A stretch of DNA of 63,032 nt, taken from positions 1 to 63,032 of the forward strand of contig JAEZIJ010000010.1 of assembly GCA_023436715.1 (NCBI GenBank), given 5' to 3'. The notes under the pieces are model-generated. The model was not told the origin of the DNA and made no database searches. It worked only from the letters and a program-made list of their open reading frames with translations. Positions 54,584-62,985 of this stretch are shown here, in pieces. A program made the position numbers and the translations under genes. Within the stretch, counting starts at the first letter, position 1; the number at the start of each line of letters is the position of its first letter. Origin of the DNA: Acidobacteriota bacterium. Lineage in GTDB: Bacteria; Acidobacteriota; Terriglobia; Bryobacterales; Bryobacteraceae.

Positions 54584-55881
54584 TTCCGGGTTCCTCCCGC
54601 TGCCGCGGCCGAAGCGCCCGGCGCATTTTTCTGCTCCTTGCGGTCCTTCTGGTCCGGGCTCGCAAGCGCGATCTCCTCGCCCGGCTGCGCGCCCTTGATT
54701 ACGACCCGGCTCTCCCCCCGGCGCACGAGTGTCACATCCTTGGCCAGGAACCGGTCCCCCTGGCGCGCGTAGACAAACGTCCGGCCGCCCTGCTCGAAGA
54801 GGGCCTGGGTCGGGATCCACGTCACGTCTCTTAGCGTATCGAGCGTGATGACAATTAGCGCGCTCATGCCGGGCCGGAGTTCCGGCGCCGATTCGAGCAA
54901 CGCCAGTTTGCACGCGAACCGCCGCTCCCAGGGAGGACCGGTCGTCCCCCCAAGATCCGAAATCTTCGCCCGGAACTTGCGGCCGGGCAGCGCGATCACG
55001 CGGATTTCCGCCGGCAAGCCGGCGGAGAGATGCCCCCGATCCGTTTCGGCGATCTGGGCGGAAGCCTCCCAGCTATTGAGGTCGGGGATTTGAGCCACCG
55101 CCATACCGGGACGGACCTGGTCCCCGACCTGGAATGCCGGCAGAGTCATCCCCGAAAAGTAGAAGTTCGTGTTCGTGTTGCGCTCGACGTTGACGTATCC
55201 ATCCGCGGGGGCTTTCAACACCATCATGTCGATGTTTCGACGCGCTGTTTCTGCCAGGACCTGCGCTTTCTTGCGCGCGGCTTCCTGTATTGCGATCGAC
55301 GCGCTCGCAGCCGCCTTCCGCTCCGGGTAATCGCGCTCCAACTTGGCGACCCTGTCCTTCGCGCCCTGAAGGGCGATGTTGTTCTGCTTGGCGGTCAATG
55401 CAGGGCGAATAGGATTCGCGCCGACTTCGATCTCGGCCTGTCTGAGGTCGCCGCGGGCGGCGATCAGTTCGTACTCGAGTTCCTCCTCTTTCGCCTTGGC
55501 TTCACTCTGGGCCTGGATGACCTGCTGCTCGGCTTCGGCCAGGTCCGCCTCGGCCTGGCGCAGCTTATAGTTCTCGTCGGTAGTATCGAATTGCGCGACT
55601 ATGGCGTCCTGCTTTACCAGTTCGCCGGGCTTGCGTAGATCCGTCAGTACCAGCGTGCCGCCGCCGATCATGGGGGCCGTGAGCATGCGCGAGTTCCCGC
55701 CTTGAAGACTGCCGTCCGCGGTCACGGTGAAGGTCACGTCGCCGGTCCTGACGCGCGTGGAGGGTAAACGGGCCGGCTCCACTGTGTTGATCTTCGCGAA
55801 AAAGCGAGGGACGGAGCGCACGGCGGCAGCGAGTGCAACGAGCATAGCGGCCAGGAGGACGAAGCGGGGACCGTATCTCAT
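54580..55881 (-). CDS. Periplasmic adaptor (HlyD/MacA-type membrane fusion protein) 3
   Basis: 433 aa. An N-terminal membrane anchor ('FVLLAAMLVALAAAV'), a lipoyl-like half motif, a long coiled-coil hairpin rich in Ala/Glu/Gln (~105-200), the second lipoyl half ('LKAPADGYVNVERNTN'), a beta-barrel and a C-terminal membrane-proximal domain. The tail is Lys/Ala-rich. The stop overlaps the permease start (ATGA), and the start overlaps the preceding adaptor's stop in the same way, so all four genes are translationally coupled. Confidence 0.9.
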   Translation of the reverse strand: MRYGPRFVLLAAMLVALAAAVRSVPRFFAKINTVEPARLPSTRVRTGDVTFTVTADGSLQGGNSRMLTAPMIGGGTLVLTDLRKPGELVKQDAIVAQFDTTDENYKLRQAEADLAEAEQQVIQAQSEAKAKEEELEYELIAARGDLRQAEIEVGANPIRPALTAKQNNIALQGAKDRVAKLERDYPERKAAASASIAIQEAARKKAQVLAETARRNIDMMVLKAPADGYVNVERNTNTNFYFSGMTLPAFQVGDQVRPGMAVAQIPDLNSWEASAQIAETDRGHLSAGLPAEIRVIALPGRKFRAKISDLGGTTGPPWERRFACKLALLESAPELRPGMSALIVITLDTLRDVTWIPTQALFEQGGRTFVYARQGDRFLAKDVTLVRRGESRVVIKGAQPGEEIALASPDQKDRKEQKNAPGASAAAAGGTRK

Positions 55882-57143
55882 TTCGTCCCGCCTTTCTTGC
55901 CACCCTCCGTTGCGGTGTCTACCAGAGCGACGTGCGTTCCGGCTTCGATGCCGCTCACCGCAACCTCGTCCGGGTTGCGGGCCAATACTTCCACAAAAAC
56001 GGCACGTACACCGTCCTTTGCCGGAACCAGTACAACGGGCCTCCCGGAACGCGCGAACACCGCTTTGGCGGGCACACTTACAGCGTTTGGAATCCTGTCC
56101 ACGACGATATCCATGCGCCCGTTCATCTGGGGGCGGAGCCGCTCATCGGTTTCGCCGAGAGTTGCGAAGGCACGAAAGCTGCGTGAGGGCGGCCACTCGA
56201 AACTCTGCTCGGTGAGCGCGGAGATGCGGTCAAGCTTCCCTCTGAACGTCTTCTCCGGGAAAGGATCGAGGATGACGCGGACGTCCTGCCCGGGGCTGAT
56301 CCGGCCGCGGTCGATTTCTTCCGCCTTTCCCTTTAGCCTCAGACTCTCAAGATTTGGTATCTCCGCTACCGTGCTGCCGGGCCAGACGTTGTCGCCTACC
56401 TTGAAAGGCTTCGCGTTCATCCAGCCCTGGGAGTAATTCATGAGGTAGTTGACGACGCCGGTGCCGGGCGCACGGATCTCCGTCAGTGCGATGCGGCTGG
56501 TTGTCAGCTCCACTTCGGCGTCCGCCTTCCTGCGCTGGCTCTCGGTCGATCGGATCTTCGACTCGGCGGACGCCGCATTGAGCTCGGCGGCCGCGTACTT
56601 CACCCTCAGCTTCTCTTCCGCGAGGCCGAGTGCGATACGGTTCTCCTCGCCTTGGATGGCGCTCAGGAGCTCAGACTTGGACACTTCGATGCGCGCCAGT
56701 TCGACAGCCTGTTTCAGTCCGGCGATCTCGAGTTTGTCCTGCTCGGCCGTGATCCTTGCCTGGGCCTTGGCCTGTTCGAGTGTTGCGACCGCCTGGGCGA
56801 GCGTGGCCTGTTTTTCCTTTAGTTGCCGCTGGGCCCCGCTCGCGTCGAAGCGGATGACGGGATCGCCCTCCTTCACGAACGTGTTGGACGGCGCCATCCA
56901 GACTATGGTCAGGTTGGGTACATTGGGAGCGGTGATTTGAGCGGATTTCTCCGCCGCAAGTTCGCCGCGGCAGGTGACCGTCACGAGAAACTCCCCCCGC
57001 CTGGAGGTCGCAAGCGGCAGTGTGGTGGAGGGCTTCGCCGCGGCGGGCCGGAACACGGAGACGGCCAGGGTGGTCGAGCCCGCGAGAAACACGAGCGCCG
57101 AAAGCCACGCGATCACGATCCTGCGGCGCGCAAGACCCTTCAT
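55878..57143 (-). CDS. Periplasmic adaptor (HlyD/MacA-type) 2
   Basis: 421 aa. N-terminal anchor ('IVIAWLSALVFLAGSTTLAV'), coiled-coil hairpin (~95-215, many Ala/Glu/Lys), lipoyl halves ('FVKEGDPVIRFDASG' and 'IRAPGTGVVNYLMN'), then beta-barrel ('VILDPFPEKTFRGKL') and membrane-proximal domains. Overlaps both neighbours by the ATGA signature. Same fold as its neighbours but clearly diverged in sequence, so not a recent duplication. Confidence 0.9.
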   Translation of the reverse strand: MKGLARRRIVIAWLSALVFLAGSTTLAVSVFRPAAAKPSTTLPLATSRRGEFLVTVTCRGELAAEKSAQITAPNVPNLTIVWMAPSNTFVKEGDPVIRFDASGAQRQLKEKQATLAQAVATLEQAKAQARITAEQDKLEIAGLKQAVELARIEVSKSELLSAIQGEENRIALGLAEEKLRVKYAAAELNAASAESKIRSTESQRRKADAEVELTTSRIALTEIRAPGTGVVNYLMNYSQGWMNAKPFKVGDNVWPGSTVAEIPNLESLRLKGKAEEIDRGRISPGQDVRVILDPFPEKTFRGKLDRISALTEQSFEWPPSRSFRAFATLGETDERLRPQMNGRMDIVVDRIPNAVSVPAKAVFARSGRPVVLVPAKDGVRAVFVEVLARNPDEVAVSGIEAGTHVALVDTATEGGKKGGTK

Positions 57144-58270
57144 CGATTCACCCCGGCGGCCGCGACGCGGTTGGCTGTTTCGACTGCGTCCGTTTTCCGC
57201 GAGACCGGCTCGATTTCGAGCGCCGCCGACAGGTCTGGCAGCAACCGCGGGCTCTGCTGCTGGATGCGGAAGATCGCGACGAAATTTCGAATCGGCGAGT
57301 CCAGGCCGGCGGTCGCGATCGGGCTTGCCGATTCGAGCAATGCTTCGAAGGTTTCGCTGGGGTAGGCGTCGAGCGAGACACGGGCGCGGGTCGCCTCGGC
57401 TACCGAAGCGAAGTCGGGCTCGTCAACGGTGACTTGCACCACCATGCGAGCCGGGTTGAAGATACGCAGGACAGGCATTCCCGGCCACATCCGGTCTCCG
57501 ACTTGAGGCGGCCCCATGGAACCTTGCCTCCACGTATTCTCGTGAGCGGCCATTCCGTCTTGCGGCGCCTTGATCACAAGCCGGTCCAGGTTCATACGCA
57601 GGCGCTCCAGGGTGACGCGCTGCCGTTCGAGCTTCAATTCGAGTATGCGAATCGATGCAACTTCGGCCTCGGCGAGCAGGGCATCGGTCCGTTTCAGGCT
57701 GGCCAGGCGTAATCGCGCGTTTTCCGCTTTCGCTTCGTTTTTCATCCGATCAAGGGCGCTCAGCACCTCGCCTTTTCGCAGTTGCAACTGCGCTTTGGCG
57801 ATGTCGGCCTCGGCCTCGCGGATTTGCGATCCGCGCGTGGCTTGAAGGCTGCGCACCTGGGCTTTCCGTTCGTTCAACTGGTGCTCGACATCCTCGAGTT
57901 GGGCGACTGCATCGCGTTCCTGGTCGAGAAGGCTGAGGCGGTCAAACTCTACGAGCACGTCACCCTTGGAGACTTTCGCACCGTTGGGGATGAGCTTGGT
58001 GAGGACCATGTCGGACCCGCCTACGCCTGTCATCTGGGGCACGCGGACGGACTGCCATTCGAGCGCTTGGACGATGCCTGTCGCACGGATTAAAGGTGCA
58101 TCCCGGGGTAACCTGTTGGCCGGCTGCGAAACGGGCAGGTTGCCGTTCTGTCTTGCCAGGGCGGATTGCCGCGCTTCCGCGGGCGCCGGGCGGGGGGAAC
58201 ATCCAGCGAACATCACGGCCACGACATATATAGGTATCGCAGCCGCGCCGAGCCATCGTTGTCTGGGCAC
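57140..58270 (-). CDS. Periplasmic adaptor (HlyD-type) 1, probable lipoprotein
   Basis: 376 aa from a GTG at 58270. The N-terminus has a lipobox-like 'VMFAGC' (Cys at ~24), so lipid anchoring is likely. Lipoyl halves ('KVSKGDVLVEFD' and 'IKAPQDGMAAHEN') flank a coiled-coil hairpin (~100-205); a beta-barrel follows ('VSLDAYPSETFEALL'). First gene of the four-gene operon. The ribosome-binding site is weak. Upstream is a 99-base divergent region shared with the GH5 gene. Confidence 0.85.
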   Translation of the reverse strand: MPRQRWLGAAAIPIYVVAVMFAGCSPRPAPAEARQSALARQNGNLPVSQPANRLPRDAPLIRATGIVQALEWQSVRVPQMTGVGGSDMVLTKLIPNGAKVSKGDVLVEFDRLSLLDQERDAVAQLEDVEHQLNERKAQVRSLQATRGSQIREAEADIAKAQLQLRKGEVLSALDRMKNEAKAENARLRLASLKRTDALLAEAEVASIRILELKLERQRVTLERLRMNLDRLVIKAPQDGMAAHENTWRQGSMGPPQVGDRMWPGMPVLRIFNPARMVVQVTVDEPDFASVAEATRARVSLDAYPSETFEALLESASPIATAGLDSPIRNFVAIFRIQQQSPRLLPDLSAALEIEPVSRKTDAVETANRVAAAGVNR

Positions 58271-58301
58271 AGGGTTGTCTACGGCAGGTTAGACGCGCGA
58301 G

Positions 58302-58338
58302 TTCCGAAAATTGTTTAACAGATTTCGGAATTTTTTTT
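58302..58338 (+). promoter_or_regulatory. Terminator-like hairpin in a divergent promoter region
   Basis: TTCCGAAA (58302-58309) pairs with TTTCGGAA (58323-58330) and is followed by eight T. It has the form of a rho-independent terminator on the plus strand, but no gene ends there. It lies 32 bases upstream of the GH5 start, so it may attenuate that gene or be the operator of a regulator. Confidence 0.5.
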
Positions 58339-58369
58339 CTGGATATCATCCTGCGTTATAGGATCAGGC

Positions 58370-59353
58370 ATGGATGGCGAACTTTCGAATGGGCTGCCGC
58401 GCCTCACGACTTCAGGCAACCAAATCGTGAGGGCCGGCGGCAGGGCTGCCGTCCTGTTGCGCGGCGTAAACCGATCCGGCCTGGAGCATTCCGAGCCGGA
58501 TGAGCAGGGTTTTCTCTCCGCCGCCGGAATATCTCGTTCCGAAATCCAAACGATTGTCAACGAGTGGGGCTCAAACATCATCCGCCTTCCGCTCAACCAG
58601 GACTGGGTTTTGCGCGGGCGGGGGCGTTGGCCGGCGGATGCATACCGCAGCGCGCTGGACCAGGTGATCGGTTGGGCTTCCCGGTTCGGCGCCTACACTC
58701 TGCTGGACCTGCAATGGCTCGATGCCGATTGCACCTACGGCGGAGAGCGCAACTTCGTGGCCCCTTTGCCGAACCCGCAGTCGGTGGAACTGTGGAGGCT
58801 GCTCGCGGCCCGCTACAGGGGTGAACCGGCCGTGCTCTATGACATTTTTAGCGAACCTCACGACAGGCTCCCCGACGACCCTTGTCCGTTCAACCGGGCC
58901 GACGGGGCGCCGTGCCCGCCCGAACTTTTCCGGGTGACCATGGCGGAGTGGAAGCCCTGGGCGTACAAACTGGTTACTACAATTCGCGAGGTGAATCCCG
59001 ATTCTTTAGTCTTTGTCAGCGGTACTAACTGGGGGTACGACCTGCGAGGCATGCCCTTGGACGCTCAGAACCTTGTTTATTCCACACACGTTTACCCGGC
59101 AAAGGGCGGGGACTGGCCGGCGGCTTTCGGCCGTCTTGCGGCTACGGCGCCGGTGTTTGCAGCCGAATGGGGCGGCGACGAAGCCGACCTGAAATGGGGC
59201 AGGAAGCTTCTTAAGTACTTCGATAGGCTCCAAATTGGCTGGACGGCCTGGAGTTGGCACGACGCTCCATTCATCGTCCGGCGATACACGCCTACTCCAT
59301 TCGGGACGCTGGTCCGTGCAAGGCTCCTGCGAGAATCCGAGCGTACCCGGTAG
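58370..59353 (+). CDS. Glycoside hydrolase family 5-like (endoglucanase-type) protein without signal peptide
   Basis: 327 aa. GH5 clan-A barrel: 'LLRGVNRSGLEH' near the N-terminus, 'GSNIIRLPLNQDW', acid/base Glu162 in 'YDIFSEPHD' (usual form 'F(E/N)EP'), His240/Tyr242 in 'STHVYP', nucleophile Glu266 in 'VFAAEWGG' and a C-terminal Trp cluster 'WTAWSWHDAP'. All key residues of the family are present. No signal peptide is visible at the ATG or upstream, which is unusual for a cellulase-type enzyme; it may act on imported oligosaccharides, or use another export route. Divergent from the adaptor operon. Confidence 0.85.
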   Translation: MDGELSNGLPRLTTSGNQIVRAGGRAAVLLRGVNRSGLEHSEPDEQGFLSAAGISRSEIQTIVNEWGSNIIRLPLNQDWVLRGRGRWPADAYRSALDQVIGWASRFGAYTLLDLQWLDADCTYGGERNFVAPLPNPQSVELWRLLAARYRGEPAVLYDIFSEPHDRLPDDPCPFNRADGAPCPPELFRVTMAEWKPWAYKLVTTIREVNPDSLVFVSGTNWGYDLRGMPLDAQNLVYSTHVYPAKGGDWPAAFGRLAATAPVFAAEWGGDEADLKWGRKLLKYFDRLQIGWTAWSWHDAPFIVRRYTPTPFGTLVRARLLRESERTR

Positions 59354-59370
59354 GCGCAGGGTCGCCCCTG

Positions 59371-59460
59371 GGTCAGCGGCAAGCAGGGGCTAAAGCCCGT
59401 GGCTTGGCAAGGGCTTGCGGCACGGCTGAAGCCGTGCCCTGATACAAGGCCCAAGCCACG
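59371..59460. repeat. Dispersed repeat unit
   Basis: GTCAGC, AGGGGCTAAAGCCC, then GCGGCACGGCTGAAGCCGTG and CCCTGATACAAGGCCC: the same unit as in the 52.7-53.3 kb tract and the palindrome at 30141. It lies between the convergent GH5 and MBL-fold genes, and could stop transcription from both. Confidence 0.85.
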
Positions 59461-59470
59461 GATATCTCTT

Positions 59471-60637
59471 TTACCTTGACTGGTACGGTCCGAAGACCTT
59501 TGAGACCTGGTGGCTTTCGTTCGAGTCGTCCACGAGAAATACGCGGAACTCGCCGCCTCCGGGTGATACCCGCAAGACGATGTGTCCGCGGTCGCCGGCC
59601 AGCTTTTCGATGCCGCTGATTACCGCCCGGACGCCGGGATGGAGATCGGTGGCAAAGACTTCGCGCGGTCCGGGGTAAAGCCGCGTCGAGGTCAGACGGT
59701 TCCACACTGCCGAGGTTGGATGCCCCGAATCCCACACCGAAAGGGTCCACACGCGCGGACGCAACGTCGCAACGAAGAACTCATTCATCGTATCGATGTA
59801 GCCGTGGTGGTTCAGGATGGCCGCATCGACGGGGCCTACAGCTTTCGCTACCGGTGTCTCAAGATCGTGCCACAAAGGGCAGCCCGGAGACGGAATTCCG
59901 GGGATGTCGCCGCCATTGAAGTAGTCGAACTTGCCGTAGCTCACGCGGAACGAGGTGCTGCACATATTCTCGGTGGGCCAGTCCGCTTTCGGCACGGTCT
60001 CCAGGGCGGGGAAGTGGTGACGCGTGGCCGCGCCCACCCCGGTCCAGATCTCGCCGTCCGCGCCGACGTTGCGGAACTCGAAATCGCGGTACTCGTTCGG
60101 CGCGTGGAGCAGTACAACCTGATCGTTGCGGCCGGGCACGAAGCGCTCGACTTTCAATGCGTTTATGAAAGCCCGATAGTTCCTGGTTGCGGCGTCCTCG
60201 ACAGGAGCGGGGTAGCTGTAATCCGGCCAGCCGCGATCCAGGAGCTTCCCGATCTTGAGGCGTTCGCCCACGCGCGTCAGCCCCGCCATGTGATCGGCGT
60301 GAAAGTGCGTCAGCAGCACGTAATCGAGCACCGGCTGCGGGTTGTGGCGCAGGGCGTGGCGGATATAGCGCGCGATCCACTCTCCGGCCGGCCGCGAGGA
60401 GTCCGGGCGGTCTGGCGTATGCCGCGGTGTCTTGCTCGCGTTCTCACCGGCGTCCACGAGCATGGTGGTGCCGTCGGGAAAGATGTATAGTCCCGAGTTT
60501 CCCCGTCCAGTGCTGATCTGGTGGATTTCGAGCATCCCTGGCTGCCACGGGGAGAGTTCGCGGCCGGGCATGTCTTGAGCTTGAAGGGCCGGCAGTATTG
60601 CCGCAAGAAGCAGTAGGGCTAAGTGTTTCACCTTCAC
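59471..60637 (-). CDS. Exported metallo-beta-lactamase-fold hydrolase
   Basis: 388 aa from GTG 60637 (weak ribosome-binding site). Signal peptide 1-20 ('LALLLLAAILPALQAQ'). MBL metal motif 'LLTHFHADHMAGL' with further ligands 'NGGDIPG' and 'LNHHGY'. The early 'GNSGLYIFPDGTTMLVDAG' resembles ComEC-type C-terminal hydrolase domains, though no membrane-channel part is present. Likely an exported phosphodiesterase or related hydrolase; the substrate is unknown. Convergent with GH5 across a repeat unit. Confidence 0.85.
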   Translation of the reverse strand: MKVKHLALLLLAAILPALQAQDMPGRELSPWQPGMLEIHQISTGRGNSGLYIFPDGTTMLVDAGENASKTPRHTPDRPDSSRPAGEWIARYIRHALRHNPQPVLDYVLLTHFHADHMAGLTRVGERLKIGKLLDRGWPDYSYPAPVEDAATRNYRAFINALKVERFVPGRNDQVVLLHAPNEYRDFEFRNVGADGEIWTGVGAATRHHFPALETVPKADWPTENMCSTSFRVSYGKFDYFNGGDIPGIPSPGCPLWHDLETPVAKAVGPVDAAILNHHGYIDTMNEFFVATLRPRVWTLSVWDSGHPTSAVWNRLTSTRLYPGPREVFATDLHPGVRAVISGIEKLAGDRGHIVLRVSPGGGEFRVFLVDDSNESHQVSKVFGPYQSR

Positions 60638-60771
60638 AGACTACACAAAATCGGTGCGCGCCGGTGTTCTTTGGCCGGCGCGCCGCAAAGAGTGCCCGGC
60701 ACTCCGAGTTTCGTCTTGAGAGCAAAGCGCCATAGTGATAGAGTTGTGCTCTGTTCATAAGGGAGGAATTC

Positions 60772-62178
60772 ATGGCGGAAGAGAAGCAGGGCGTTTCGCG
60801 ACGAACATTCGGGAAGGCCTTGACCAAGGCCGGCGCCGTGGCCGCGGCCGCCGGGCCTGTTCTTGGCCAGGCTCCAGCGGCGCAAGCGCCGGCAGGACAA
60901 GCCCCTGGAGGCCAGGCAGGTGCGCCCGGTATAGGACCGGTGCTGGTCGGGAGGTACTCGCCGAGCGATCAACTGGTCTTCGGTGGCATCGGGATACGCA
61001 GCCGCGGCATGAGCGACCTCAGGCAGATGCTCGGCGATTCGCGGGTGAAATTCGTCGCCGTTGCCGATGTCCGCGAGAGCGCTCGGGAGATGGTCAAGAG
61101 CACTGTCGACCGGCACTACGGGAACAATGACTGCAAGATGTATCGCGACCCGGCCGAACTCCTGGCACGGCCCGACATCGATGCCCTGCTGATTGCGACC
61201 AGCGATCGCTGGCACGGGCCCATGGCTGTGTGGGCCGCACAGTGCGGTAAGGACATGTACAGCGAGAAGCCCGCGGCCATGTCGATCAATGAGAGCTACG
61301 CGCTGGCCGACAATGTGCGCCGGTACGGCGTGGTCTACCAGTCGGGCTGCCAGCGCAAGAACCAGTACGCTTTCGAGTTCGCGGTGGGGTTGGCGCGCAG
61401 CGGCAAGCTGGGCAGGCTCCTGGCGGTACACGCGGATACGGCGATCGGCCTGGGAACCGTGGATGCGGGTGGGCACGGCTGGTGGCCCGCGGAGCCGGAG
61501 CCGGACCCGTTGGTCTTCGATTGGGACAAGTGGCTTGGCCCGTGCCTCTGGAGGCCATACAATTCCTCCTACCCGGACCGCGGCCGCGGCGAATTCTGGG
61601 ATTTCCACGCCGGGCTGCTGGAGTGGGCATCGCATACCGTGGCGATGGCTCAGTGGGCGGCGGACATGGAGTACACGGAGCCGGTCGAGTACGAGCCCGA
61701 AGGCGGCATTTTCCGCGGCGACGGTCTTATCAGCCGGTACACGATCAACTGCCGGTATGCCAACGGAGTGAAGCTCGTGCTGCGCAACCACAGTTGGTCG
61801 CTGCTCGGCTCCTGCAGCAACCGGTTCGAAGGGACCGAAGGCTGGGTGGAGACGGGCGATAGCGGGCGGATCGAGGTGTCCCCGAATCTGAAGTCCCTGC
61901 TGCCAACCCGCCAAGGGGTGAGGTATGACCCGACCGCGGAGCACATCCGCGAATTCCTGCAATGCATTCGTTCGCGCACTCCGCCACGGGCAAACGCAGA
62001 GGTGACGGCCCACACGCACGTTGCCTCACATGCGGCCTGGATCTGCTCTCAACTGAACCGGAAGCTGACCTGGGACCCGGCGAAGCGAATGTTCATCAAT
62101 GACGAGGAAGCTAACCGCATGCGCGGCCGGGCCTACCGCGAGCCCTGGCGCATGGAAGCGTTGGCCACAAGTATGTAG
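60772..62178 (+). CDS. Tat-exported Gfo/Idh/MocA-family oxidoreductase
   Basis: 468 aa; GGAGGAATTC precedes the ATG. The twin-Arg signal 'SRRTFGKALTKAGAVAAAAG' is followed by an Ala/Gln/Pro/Gly-rich linker (~38-60). Rossmann domain 'GGIGIRSRGMSDLRQM', 'LIATSDRWHGPMAV' and the catalytic Lys in 'MYSEKPAAMS'. C-terminal domain with 'DWDKWLGPCLW', 'RGEFWDFHAGLLEWASH' and a tail 'NRMRGRAYREPW'. Same broad family as the 45340 gene but a distinct subgroup. Followed after 30 bases by the HEAT-repeat gene, likely co-transcribed. Confidence 0.9.
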   Translation: MAEEKQGVSRRTFGKALTKAGAVAAAAGPVLGQAPAAQAPAGQAPGGQAGAPGIGPVLVGRYSPSDQLVFGGIGIRSRGMSDLRQMLGDSRVKFVAVADVRESAREMVKSTVDRHYGNNDCKMYRDPAELLARPDIDALLIATSDRWHGPMAVWAAQCGKDMYSEKPAAMSINESYALADNVRRYGVVYQSGCQRKNQYAFEFAVGLARSGKLGRLLAVHADTAIGLGTVDAGGHGWWPAEPEPDPLVFDWDKWLGPCLWRPYNSSYPDRGRGEFWDFHAGLLEWASHTVAMAQWAADMEYTEPVEYEPEGGIFRGDGLISRYTINCRYANGVKLVLRNHSWSLLGSCSNRFEGTEGWVETGDSGRIEVSPNLKSLLPTRQGVRYDPTAEHIREFLQCIRSRTPPRANAEVTAHTHVASHAAWICSQLNRKLTWDPAKRMFINDEEANRMRGRAYREPWRMEALATSM

Positions 62179-62208
62179 GGGACCCGAGGGGATAAGGAGA
62201 TTACAGAA

Positions 62209-62985
62209 ATGCCACAAGCAACCGGACAGACACAACCACCCCAGGCGGCAACGGCCAAGCCGCAGCGCACGCCGCCGCCGTCGGTTCTCCCCGAATTCGA
62301 CGGATTGGCGATCTGGAAAATGGATCCGCCGAAGCTCCTCGCCATACTCAAGGACCCCAACTCGACGGTGTTTCAGAAGGCGATTGCGTGCAAGAAGCTG
62401 GCGTTCACCGGCGGGCCGGAAGTCGTGCAGCCGATGGCGGCGCTGCTGAGCCACCCTCAACTGGCATGCTACGCGCGCTTCGGTCTGGAGCCGAACCCCG
62501 CCCCAACCGTGGACGCCGCTCTGCGCGCCGCGCTCCCGAAATTGAAAGGCAGGCTTCAAGTGGGCGTCATCAACTCGATCGGCGTACGTAAGGACGCCAA
62601 GGCGCTGGACGCTCTCACGAAACTGATCGACGACAGCGATGCCGAAGTTGCCGGGGCAGCCGCGGCGTCGGTGGGGATGATCGGCGGGGTGCAAGCCTCC
62701 AGGGCTTTGGAATCGGCACTAGGACGGACCAAGCTTCCGGTGTTCGCCGTAGCGGCCCGGGCTGCCCTGCTGTGCGCCGAAGGGCTGATGGCGAGCAACC
62801 GTCCGCGGGCGTTGGAGATGTACGCCACGTTGAGCGACGCGACGATGCCGGGGCCGGTTCGGCTGGCGGCGATTCGAGTGCTGAATGCGGCCGGTCCCGC
62901 ACCCGCGGGAGCGAAGGAGTACCCGCCGCCGACCGGCGAGGCGGCCGAAAGGGACCGAAGCGGGTTCCTGGGCCGGGACCGGTAG
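62209..62985 (+). CDS. HEAT-repeat protein, C-terminus uncertain
   Basis: 258 aa; AAGGAGA upstream of the ATG. A Gln/Pro/Ala-rich start is followed by HEAT-like helical repeats ('VVQPMAALLSHPQLACYARFGLE', shortened here to pattern; then 'AKALDALTKLIDDSDAEVAGAAAASVGMIGG'-type units of ~30 residues with conserved Ala/Gly/Leu). No clear signal peptide. In related acidobacterial and planctomycete loci such proteins follow exported Gfo/Idh/MocA enzymes. The final ~15 codons run into G/C-rich low-quality sequence, so the C-terminus and stop are unreliable. Confidence 0.75.
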   Translation: MPQATGQTQPPQAATAKPQRTPPPSVLPEFDGLAIWKMDPPKLLAILKDPNSTVFQKAIACKKLAFTGGPEVVQPMAALLSHPQLACYARFGLEPNPAPTVDAALRAALPKLKGRLQVGVINSIGVRKDAKALDALTKLIDDSDAEVAGAAAASVGMIGGVQASRALESALGRTKLPVFAVAARAALLCAEGLMASNRPRALEMYATLSDATMPGPVRLAAIRVLNAAGPAPAGAKEYPPPTGEAAERDRSGFLGRDR

